7,932 nucleotides of DNA from an uncultured Lachnospiraceae bacterium (GTDB lineage: Bacteria > Bacillota > Clostridia > Lachnospirales > Lachnospiraceae). Both the position numbers and the translations under genes were made by a program. The notes below the pieces were generated by a model. That model saw nothing but the letters and a program-made list of their open reading frames with translations, searched no databases and was not told the origin of the DNA. Below, in pieces: positions 1-7,600 of this stretch. The stretch lies in NCBI GenBank assembly GCA_900555195.1, contig USKC01000137.1:1-7932 (forward strand), read 5' to 3'. Position 1 is the first letter of the stretch; each line of letters begins with the position of its first letter.

Positions 1-1
1 T

Positions 2-1786
2 CCGATCTCTGAAGAAATGAAACGTCCTTTGTCTGAGCTTGAAAAGGATGTGGCTTTCCATTGTATGTCCGCTATGCTTTCTGCGGATTCTCTGGAGGCA
101 TCCGTGCAGAATGTGCTGAAGACCATTGGTACCTATTATCATGCAGACAGGGTCTATATCCTGATGTTGGCTGAAAAGCATCAGGTGATCACCATGCCCT
201 TTGAATGGACCAGTTCCAATAAGTCCAGCATCCGTCAGGCAGTATCCGGAATGAGGTTGAGCCGTTTTCCTCTTTTGAAAAGATGTGTGGAAGAACGGGC
301 TCCCATATTCCTTACGCGGACTCAACCGTTCCGTGTACAAAACGAAATGACCGCTGATCATCCATGGTATTTCACAACCTTTCCGCTAATCCGCCAAGAA
401 CAGCTTGAAGGCTTTCTTTGTATTGAGAATTCTAGGGAACATCCCGCAGATGCCGCTCTCTTCAGCACTTTAATCCCCTATATGCTTCGGGAAAGAGACC
501 GTTTTCACGGCATCAATCCAAATATAGGTGCCGTAGAACGCCTTATGGAACTTCCTAATCTGCGTTCCTACATGGAAACCATCTATACCCTTAACTCAGA
601 CCGTTTCAGCAGTCTTGGGGTCGTCTTTCTGGATATTCCCAGCATGGCTGCCATTAACAGTAGCCTTGGATTTGAATACGGGAGCAAATTGTTATGGTAT
701 GTGTGCAAAACCTTAACGGATCTCTTTGGGGCTTCCCTGCTTTTCCGCACCTGGGAAACGGAATTCGTAGCATTTTGCCCCAATACCACGCGGCAGGTGT
801 TTTTGGGACGCTGCAACCGCCTGTATTCTATCCTACAGCGCAGATACCCAAAAGAGACACGGATCGGCTATGCATGGGCGGACGGTTTTTTTGCCGGAAA
901 GTATCTGGCGGATGAGGCCCGCAATGTCATGCGCACCAAGCAGACTGGATCCGTATTCATCCCTCAAGCTTTCCTCTTAGCTCAAAGCGACTATGTTTCT
1001 GTTACGGAAGCGATAAGGGCAGGCCGCTTTACCATTTATTTTCAACCCCAGATCAACATGCGCACGAGCTGCTTGTACGGTGCGGAAATTCTTGTTCGGG
1101 GTGTAAGAGACGATGGTTCTATCATATCTCCTGCGCAGTTTATTAGCATATTGGAGGAAAATGGGAGCATTCGGGAGTTGGATCTGTTCGTTTTGGAGCG
1201 TACCCTTTCCCAGCTAGAACAATGGAGGCCATCTGGTATAAGGCTCTTTCCCGTGTCGGTAAATCTCTCCCGCGTAACGTTGCTGCATCCATCCACTTTG
1301 GCCTCTGTTCTGGCCATCCAAAGCCGTTACCCGAATATTCCGGCCGATGCGGTTGAATTGGAGATTACGGAAAGCGCCGGCAGCATCGAAGCGTCTGAAT
1401 TCCGTGAGATAGTAAACCGTTTCCGTTCCTGCGGCCTGAAAATCAGCCTGGACGATTTCGGTTCCCAATATGCTAATCTGCCTCTGTTTACCAGCGTCAA
1501 ATTCGATACCGTAAAGCTGGATCGCGGCCTCATCGCTGAATTGGCCAGCAATCCCATCAATCAAATGCTGATTCGGGATATCGTGCAGATCAGCAAGGCC
1601 TGTGATATGATATGCATCGCCGAAGGGGTGGAAACACAGGGACAGATAGCTGCCTTACTGGAAACAGGCTGTATTTATGCACAGGGATATTATTATGATT
1701 CTCCACTGTCGGCAGAGCAATTTATGCAGAAGTACTTATTAAGCCAAACTCCGGAGCTGCCAATAGGTTCCGGCGCGAATACATAG
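2..1786 (+). CDS. GAF–degenerate GGDEF–EAL protein, predicted c-di-GMP phosphodiesterase (5' end probably cut by window)
   Basis: Predicted cytoplasmic enzyme that hydrolyses cyclic di-GMP to pGpG. Residues are numbered from the ATG at 17 (589 aa). Residues about 14–150 look like a GAF sensor domain. Residues about 165–310 form a GGDEF-type fold whose signature is WETEF (246–250), so cyclase activity should be lost. Residues about 330–575 are an EAL domain with the expected metal and catalytic motifs: EIL (E357) in the EAL position, VNLS (N416), LEITE (E449), DDFGS (D479, D480), VKLDR (K500, D502), AEGVE (E536) and QGY (Q556). These support an active phosphodiesterase by family knowledge. The frame has no stop back to base 2 and reads P-I-S-E-E before the ATG. 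No Shine-Dalgarno precedes the ATG, and this peptide resembles the linker that often follows a PAS domain, so I infer that more N-terminal sequence lies outside the window. A start at 17 remains possible. No membrane segment is visible in the part seen. A CheB–CheR gene follows on the same strand after 192 bases. Confidence 0.93.
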   Translation, partial: PISEEMKRPLSELEKDVAFHCMSAMLSADSLEASVQNVLKTIGTYYHADRVYILMLAEKHQVITMPFEWTSSNKSSIRQAVSGMRLSRFPLLKRCVEERAPIFLTRTQPFRVQNEMTADHPWYFTTFPLIRQEQLEGFLCIENSREHPADAALFSTLIPYMLRERDRFHGINPNIGAVERLMELPNLRSYMETIYTLNSDRFSSLGVVFLDIPSMAAINSSLGFEYGSKLLWYVCKTLTDLFGASLLFRTWETEFVAFCPNTTRQVFLGRCNRLYSILQRRYPKETRIGYAWADGFFAGKYLADEARNVMRTKQTGSVFIPQAFLLAQSDYVSVTEAIRAGRFTIYFQPQINMRTSCLYGAEILVRGVRDDGSIISPAQFISILEENGSIRELDLFVLERTLSQLEQWRPSGIRLFPVSVNLSRVTLLHPSTLASVLAIQSRYPNIPADAVELEITESAGSIEASEFREIVNRFRSCGLKISLDDFGSQYANLPLFTSVKFDTVKLDRGLIAELASNPINQMLIRDIVQISKACDMICIAEGVETQGQIAALLETGCIYAQGYYYDSPLSAEQFMQKYLLSQTPELPIGSGANT

Positions 1787-1841
1787 ATAATCGAATGGTT
1801 CCACCCAGACAATGTCGGCAGTCCATTTCGGCCCGGAATGA

Positions 1842-1877
1842 TTCGGAAAACAGTGCCGAAGCGTCACCTTTTCCGAA
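1842..1877. repeat. 9-bp perfect inverted repeat in the cheB–cheR leader
   Basis: TTCGGAAAA at 1842–1850 is exactly complementary to TTTTCCGAA at 1869–1877, with an 18-base loop. It lies in the gap between the EAL gene and the CheB–CheR gene. No run of T follows (the next bases are AATGTTCC), so it does not look like an intrinsic terminator. It could be a leader RNA hairpin, a protein-binding site or chance. Confidence 0.45.
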
Positions 1878-1965
1878 AATGTTCCCCGCCCGCAGCAGTG
1901 AGTTTCTTTATTCTGCCGGACAGAATATGCAAAACGTCGCATTTTAGGCGGCATCAACGCTTCGG
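1856..1965. repeat. Long-range 9-bp inverted repeat ending just before the cheB–cheR ribosome binding site
   Basis: CCGAAGCGT at 1856–1864 is exactly complementary to ACGCTTCGG at 1957–1965. The right arm ends three bases before the GGAGG at 1969–1973. The left arm lies inside the loop of the 1842–1877 hairpin. Pairing of the two arms in RNA would place a helix beside the translation start. Structure and function are inference only. Confidence 0.35.
1909..1927. repeat. Compact palindrome, 7-bp stem with 5-base loop
   Basis: TATTCTG (1909–1915) and CAGAATA (1921–1927) are perfect inverted repeats around CCGGA. The shape suits either a small RNA hairpin or a dimeric regulator operator upstream of the CheB–CheR gene. 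Neither strand has a T-run after it, which argues against a terminator. I do not recognise it as a known operator. Confidence 0.4.
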
Positions 1966-1968
1966 AAT

Positions 1969-1973
1969 GGAGG
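1969..1973 (+). promoter_or_regulatory. Ribosome binding site fixing the CheB–CheR start at 1979
   Basis: GGAGG sits five bases before the ATG at 1979. The same frame is open further upstream to an ATG at 1838 and another at 1967. The 1838 ATG has no ribosome binding site, and the residues it would add match no part of a CheB domain. The 1967 ATG overlaps this GGAGG. The start at 1979 is therefore preferred. Confidence 0.85.
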
Positions 1974-1978
1974 AAAAC

Positions 1979-4540
1979 ATGAGCAAAGCAGATACAAGGC
2001 CATCCGTACCAGATAAAAATACCGCTTCTCAGGCTCCCCTCGTCATCGGGATCGGCGCATCAGCAGGCGGGCTTGAGGCGCTGCAGCAGTTTTTTGGCTA
2101 TATGCCTCCAAACAGCGGATTCAGTTTTGTAGTAATACAGCATCTTTCCCCAGATTATAAAAGTCTCATGGCGGATATTCTGGGCAAGCATACAGAAATG
2201 TCGGTTTATCAAGCAGAAAACGGAATGACCGTCGAATCTGATACCGTCTATTTGATCCCTCCTAAAAAGTATATGACGATCCGCAACAATCAGCTGCTGC
2301 TGTCCGATTATGCTCCCGGAACCCTGAATCATCCTATCGATATTTTTTTCACTTCTCTGGCGGAGGAGCGCAAGGAACGTTCCATTGTCGTAGTTCTCTC
2401 CGGCACCGGTTCAGATGGAACCAATGGCGTCAAAGCGGTGAAGGAACACGGAGGCTTGGTTGTCGCGCAGGCCCCTGAAAGCGCCAAATTTGATGGGATG
2501 CCCAAGAGCGTTATCCAGACAGGATTGGCTGACTTTGTGCTTTCTCCGGAAGAAATCGCCGAAGAGATCCTCAATTTTTCCTCGACGCCCGTACTCCTGC
2601 GCGCTCCGCAGAATGGAAGTTCACTCACAGACGATGAAGAACTTTTCTCTGAAGAAGAGACTCTGTCCCATATTTATACCATCCTGAAAAATGCCAGTGG
2701 TATTGATTTCACTTATTATAAACGTTCCACTATCCTGCGGCGCATTGAACGCCGGATGTTGGTAACCCACACATCCAGTTTGGCGGAATTCGCCCGGCTG
2801 TTGGGAGATAACGCCGACGAGGTCAATGTTCTCGTCAAGGAAATCCTCATCGGAGTGACCAACTTCTTCCGGGATCCGGCTTTTTTTGAAAAGCTGAAAT
2901 ACAACGCCATCTACAAAATCGTAGAACGGGCCAAAGAAAACGAGCCCATCCGCGTGTGGAGCGCGGGATGTTCCACGGGCGAGGAAGCCTATTCCATCGC
3001 GATCCTGTTTTGGGAAGTGATGGAAGAACTGCAGGTGACGCGGGATGTGAAAATCTTTGCCACGGATGTGGACAGCCGCGCCATTGAACAGGCGGGTAAA
3101 GGAGTCTTTTCTGAAAATATTATTGACGATGTCACACCCGACCGCCTGGCCAAGTTTTTTCTCAAGCAGAACGACCAGTATCAGATATCCAAGGACATCC
3201 GGCGGATGATCGTGTTCGCGACGCACAATATGTTCTCCGATCCGCCCTTCGGCAAATTGGATCTGATCTGCTGCCGCAATGTGATGATCTATTTTCAGCC
3301 CGTGCTGCGCCGTGGGTTATTTGCCATATTCCACTCTGCCCTCAAAAACGGCGGTTTTCTCTTCCTCGGCAAGAGCGAGACCGCAGGTGAGTATGTCAGC
3401 CTCTTTAAGCCTGTATGCAGCGCTGAGAAAATTTACCTCCATAAAGGGGAAGGGAAGGTCGAAGACCTGACGCCTCCTGCCTTTAACATTCCCAACATCC
3501 AGGCCATCTCTCCCAGAAGCGTCCGTTCCGGAGGCGACCAGAGAGAGGATGCAGCGACAGAGAGCCTTTACAGCAAGTTCCTTGAAAACTTTCTGCCCGC
3601 ATCCGTTGTTCTGAATGAAGAGAATGCGGTGTTGCATTTCTTCGGGAATTATTCCGATTACCTTTCCCTCGCCCCGGGCAAAGCCACGCTGAACTTTTTC
3701 GGCATGCTCAATAAAGATCTGAGCCTGGTGGCCGCCACGGCACTGAGCCGCTGCCGTTCCGAGCATACGGCTATCACCTACACGGATATCGTGGTGGACT
3801 GCCCTTCCGGCCGCAAGGTAATTGACCTGACTGTACAGCCCATCCCGTCTGAGACAGGGGAAGAAAGCGAACTGACAGCTGTACTCTTTTTGGAGAACCG
3901 GCCCGCGGAAATCGCAGGCACTACGGAGAAATATGACCTGGATGCCACCGCTGCAAGGCGGATCGCGGAGTTGGAACGCGAATTCCAGGTATCTCAGAAT
4001 GACCTTCGCTCCACCATCCAGCGTCTGGAGACCGTAAATGGAGAGCTGCAGGCCGCCAATGAAGAGCTGCTCACCGCCAACGAAGAACTGCAAAGTTCCA
4101 CAGAAGAACTGCAGTCCGTGAACGAAGAGCTCTATACGGTCAACACAGAACACCAGCTGAAGCTGGATGAGCTGACCATGATGACCAATGATCTGTCCAA
4201 CTTCCTTTCCTCCACCATGATCGGCATCCTGTTCGTGGACAGCAACCTGAATATCCGCAAATTCACCGAATATGTGGGACGGGAATTCCAGCTGATGGAG
4301 CATGACATCGGCAGATCCATCCAGCTGTTCGCGCACAGCTTTCCGGACGAAGCCATAGAAAATGACTGCAGAATTGTGCTTAAAGATCTGATCTCTATTG
4401 ACCGGGAGGTAACGGCCATGAACGGCAGATGCTATACGTTGCGCATCGCGCCTTACCGCACCACCGAGAACAGTATCCGTGGCCTGGTCATTACGATCAT
4501 TGACAGCCTTGGCGTATCCGGACAGGAGAAATCCTTCTGA
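1979..4540 (+). CDS. CheB–CheR fusion: protein-glutamate methylesterase / methyltransferase with C-terminal PAS
   Basis: An 853-residue fusion expected to remove (CheB) and add (CheR, from S-adenosylmethionine) methyl groups on glutamates of chemoreceptors or similar partners in the cytoplasm. Domains, numbered from the ATG at 1979: CheB catalytic domain about 20–200, with the triad visible as S28 in GASAGG, H55 in IQHLS and D146 in GTGSDG; CheR about 230–500, with TNFFRDP (294–300), the SAM-binding stretch WSAGCSTGEEA (327–337), ATDVD (361–365) and CRNVMIYF (432–439). A PAS-like region spans about 529–640, a coiled coil about 659–738 with heptads of the NEELQS type, and a final PAS about 738–845. 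The receiver domain of classical CheB is absent, as is usual for these fusions, so aspartate phosphorylation is not an obvious control; the PAS modules may supply the signal. No histidine kinase follows, although many larger relatives carry one. It lies 192 bases after a c-di-GMP phosphodiesterase gene, in the same direction. No chemoreceptor or cheA is in view, so the substrate is unknown. Confidence 0.95.
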   Translation: MSKADTRPSVPDKNTASQAPLVIGIGASAGGLEALQQFFGYMPPNSGFSFVVIQHLSPDYKSLMADILGKHTEMSVYQAENGMTVESDTVYLIPPKKYMTIRNNQLLLSDYAPGTLNHPIDIFFTSLAEERKERSIVVVLSGTGSDGTNGVKAVKEHGGLVVAQAPESAKFDGMPKSVIQTGLADFVLSPEEIAEEILNFSSTPVLLRAPQNGSSLTDDEELFSEEETLSHIYTILKNASGIDFTYYKRSTILRRIERRMLVTHTSSLAEFARLLGDNADEVNVLVKEILIGVTNFFRDPAFFEKLKYNAIYKIVERAKENEPIRVWSAGCSTGEEAYSIAILFWEVMEELQVTRDVKIFATDVDSRAIEQAGKGVFSENIIDDVTPDRLAKFFLKQNDQYQISKDIRRMIVFATHNMFSDPPFGKLDLICCRNVMIYFQPVLRRGLFAIFHSALKNGGFLFLGKSETAGEYVSLFKPVCSAEKIYLHKGEGKVEDLTPPAFNIPNIQAISPRSVRSGGDQREDAATESLYSKFLENFLPASVVLNEENAVLHFFGNYSDYLSLAPGKATLNFFGMLNKDLSLVAATALSRCRSEHTAITYTDIVVDCPSGRKVIDLTVQPIPSETGEESELTAVLFLENRPAEIAGTTEKYDLDATAARRIAELEREFQVSQNDLRSTIQRLETVNGELQAANEELLTANEELQSSTEELQSVNEELYTVNTEHQLKLDELTMMTNDLSNFLSSTMIGILFVDSNLNIRKFTEYVGREFQLMEHDIGRSIQLFAHSFPDEAIENDCRIVLKDLISIDREVTAMNGRCYTLRIAPYRTTENSIRGLVITIIDSLGVSGQEKSF
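4037..4141 (+). repeat. Five tandem 21-bp (heptad) units encoding the CheB–CheR coiled coil
   Basis: Codons 687–721 of the CheB–CheR protein form five back-to-back seven-residue units. Each starts with N or T, followed by an E-rich pair and L: NGELQAA, NEELLTA, NEELQSS, TEELQSV, NEELYTV. At the DNA level the core GAAGARCTG recurs every 21 bases in units two to five. It is an in-gene protein repeat for a signalling helix that links the middle region to the last PAS domain. Such a segment is a known hallmark of CheB–CheR fusions. Confidence 0.85.
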
Positions 4541-4552
4541 CCTTTGTTCCAC

Positions 4553-4566
4553 TCCTTCGGGAAGGA
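4553..4566. repeat. Small 5-bp hairpin after the cheB–cheR stop
   Basis: TCCTT (4553–4557) and AAGGA (4562–4566) pair around CGGG, 12 bases after the TGA at 4538–4540. The stem is short and no T-run follows, so on its own it is a weak terminator candidate. It could help stabilise the 3' end of the transcript. Confidence 0.25.
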
Positions 4567-4593
4567 TCACATGAGAAATCATACATAACAGCA

Positions 4594-4629
4594 GAACCGC
4601 CCGCTCTCCGTCTGGAGATTGGGCAGTTC
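4594..4629. terminator. Possible bidirectional terminator between convergent genes
   Basis: The arms 4594–4609 and 4614–4629 pair around the loop GTCT, with 13 Watson-Crick pairs, one G-T wobble and two mismatches over 16 positions. It lies between the ends of the CheB–CheR gene (4540) and the oppositely directed helicase gene (stop at 4640–4642), where a shared terminator is expected. The following bases on the + strand (CTTTCG) form only a weak T-tract, and the - strand side is no better. The call rests on position and stem length. Confidence 0.4.
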
Positions 4630-4639
4630 CTTTCGTCCG

Positions 4640-7600
4640 CTAACCGAGGATTTCCATCAGCGCCTCCTTCGTGAGCGCGGCAAGTCCCATCTCTTCCTGT
4701 CCCAGAATCTGTTCGGCCAGTTCCTTCTTCTTCTCCTGCAAGGCGACGATCTTCTCTTCTATCGTCCCTTTCGCGATCAGGCGGTAGACGGTCACCACAT
4801 TCTGCTGGCCGATCCGGTGCGCCCGATCCGTTGCCTGATTCTGTACTGCCACATTCCACCAGGGATCATAATGGATGACAATGTCCGCACCCGTCAGATT
4901 CAGCCCAGTTCCACCTGCTTTCAGGGAGATGCAGAATACCTGCGTCTTATCCTGATTAAACGCCTCTGCCAGTTCCAGCCGCTTCGCCTTCGGCGTGGAA
5001 CCATCCAGGGAGTAATATTGGATCTTTTCCTTTCGCATCGCTTCCTTCAGCCGTTCCAGCATAGAAGTGAACTGGGAAAAAAGCAATACCTTATGGCCTC
5101 CTTCACAGGCATTGCGTATCAGTTCCAGGCAAAGCTGCATCTTGGCAGAACCTCCCCGATATCCCTCAAACAACAGCCCCGGATCACAGCAGATCTGTCT
5201 CAGCTTTGTCAGCTCCGCCAGAACCTGAATCCGATTAGACGCATATTCCTTCTCCGTCTGCCCGGAAAGCGAATACAGCAGTCTCTGCACATGGGCGGCA
5301 TATAATTCTTTCTGTTCCCCTTCCATAGCCGCATACATGTTCTTCTCAATTTTATCCGGAAGGTCAGAAAGCACGTCCTTCTTCAGCCTGCGCATGACGA
5401 AGGGACGGATCATCTTCTGAAGGCTTTCCGACGCCTCCTCATCCCCCTTATTCATGATCGGCGCTTCCATCTCCTCCCGGAACCTGGAATAGGAAAACAG
5501 AAAACCGGGCATCACAAAATCAAAAATGCTCCACAGCTCGCTCAACCTGTTTTCCACAGGCGTCCCTGTGAGTGCCAGGCGGAAGCGGGAACGCACCGCC
5601 TTTACCGACCGGGCAGCCTGGGTACTGTGATTCTTGATAAACTGCGCCTCATCCAGGATTTGATTGGCCACTTCCATCCCTTCATATTTATCCAGATCCC
5701 GCCGCAGCAGATCATACGACGTCACGAGCACGCCTCCGGTCTTTTGAATCCCGGCAATCACAGCCTTTCGCTCAGAAGCGCTGCCGGCCGCCAGCGTTAC
5801 CTGAAGCGTGGGCGCAAACCGTTCCAGCTCGCTCTTCCAGTTATACACCAGGGAAGCCGGCGTCACCACCAGGCTTATTTCCCGTTTCTCCGCTCCGCCA
5901 TCCTTCCACTCTGACAGCAGAAAAGCGATCACCTGCAAGGTTTTCCCCAGTCCCATATCATCCGCCAGAATTCCTCCGAAGCCGTTGGCCTTCAGCGCTT
6001 TTATCCACATGAATCCTGTTTTCTGATAGCCTCTGAGCACCTTGTCCAGTTCCGTTGGTACCTCGTAATCGCCGTCTTCTACGGTTTTCATGTTTCTGAC
6101 CAGCGAGCGAAAATTCCTGTCTTTATTCAGGCTGATGGAGCCCCCGTTCTGCAGGCGGGCATCCAGATAAAGTGCCCGGTAGGCGGGAAGTTCCATCCTT
6201 CCCTTCTCCAAATCCTCCTCCTGCAAGGCAAATGACTGGCCCAGTCCGGCAAGCGCCACAAGCCCCTCATCCGACAGATCCAGAAAGCTGCCGTCCTTCA
6301 GCCGATAATATTTTCTCTTTCTGTCATATCTGGACAAAATCTCCGCCAGCTGTCCGGCAGACAGCTCTTCCGATGTGAAAGATAGTTCCAGCAGTTCTCC
6401 AGCCAGCGATATCCCCACGCGGATATGCGGGGCAGGAAGGATCCGTACACCCTTGAGCGCGTCCGAGATATAGATCTGCACTGACCATTCGGCACACACC
6501 TCCTGCAGGCGCCCCAGTCCTTCACGGATAAACGCATAGACCTCTTCTTCCCCCGCTATAGCCAACTGCTTCCGTTCCGGGTCAAAGGCATTAAAAAAAG
6601 AAGCGACAGTTCCCGAAACCTCTATCTCCTTTCTCACATCCCTGCGGCCCGCCAGATCAATGGGCGCAAACAGATCAAACTTTTCCTCTCCATAGATCAC
6701 ATATAATTCACCTGTCAGCAAATTTCTCTGAGGCGCATCCAGATAAAGTTCAAATCTGCCTTTCTCCGGCAAAAAAGCCGACAGTTCAAAATTTCTGATG
6801 GATACCTGAAACGATTGAGAGAGCACAGGCAGCATATCCCGGGTGAACGCAGGAAGTTCCTTCGGCGCCACATAGAGGCCGTTTTTCCCAAACCCGTTCA
6901 TATACTCCAGGAATTCCTTCACCTGCTCCAGCTGTTCTACCGACGTGCGCCAGATCCTCCCTTCATCGAAAAAGTAAAGATAGTTTCTTCCTGTGAGCAT
7001 CGGCATTCTGTTGATTTCCACCAGAATCCCTGCACCTTCTCCTGCAATGTCCAGCTTCCGCTCCGGTTCCCCTTCCTGCAGCACCCATTCCTTCTCTTCT
7101 TCGCCTGAAAGCTTCCCATAGATCGTAAGCGCGGCCACGCTTTCCCAGAAAGGATCCATTCTGTCCGCGCTCACACACAGTTCCCGCCCATATAACTCAG
7201 GAAAATAGCCTTCCATATATGTGGCGCCCTGCAGCAGACTGAATACCAAAAAACGCACCAGGGGCAAAGCCTGCGGGGAAAACGCTTCCTCCTGATGGTA
7301 GAAATCCAGTTCCTTTCCATATGTCACACGCTGTTTTTGCGCCACGGCCGCAGCGAAAGTTCCCACATCCTTCAGCACATACATCCTGCTGTGTCCAATC
7401 CGAAATTCAACCCGCAGCACATCTCCATACAGCGTAAAATGCGGCTCCAGACGGACTTTCCCGATCATCTCCTTCTGCAGCAGACTCACTTTATCCTGAA
7501 GCGAATATCTGCCGAGAAGCGCTTCAAAACCATAGGAGCTGGAACGGACGGGCGAAATTTTCCTTCCTCTCATCGGCTGCAGGCTGCGGGCACGGCCGCC

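Noticed and set aside
1214..1564. Antisense 116-residue open frame opposite the EAL domain.
   Set aside because: It is opposite several essential EAL motifs, lacks a ribosome binding site I can recognise, and resembles no family.
1838..1978. N-terminal extension of the CheB–CheR frame from an ATG at 1838 (47 extra residues).
   Set aside because: No ribosome binding site precedes 1838, the extra residues resemble no CheB part, and the ATG at 1979 has GGAGG at ideal spacing. The leader also carries inverted repeats more typical of non-coding DNA.
1787..1978. An intrinsic terminator or a clear sigma-factor promoter between the two + strand genes.
   Set aside because: The hairpins have no following T-run, and no convincing pair of -35 and -10 boxes with proper spacing could be found. 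GATAAT at 1786–1791 lacks a matching -35.
2621..3226. Antisense 201-residue open frame opposite the CheR domain.
   Set aside because: It covers the conserved SAM-binding motifs of the real gene and shows no domain of its own.
3317..4582. Antisense 421-residue open frame opposite the 3' half of the CheB–CheR gene.
   Set aside because: It mirrors a strongly supported gene with complete domains, has no recognisable motif, and its length fits the codon bias of the sense strand.
4619..5305. A + strand 228-residue open frame over the helicase C-terminus.
   Set aside because: It lies opposite conserved helicase motifs (AGGTGLNL, HRIGQ), and its translation looks like a low-complexity shadow.
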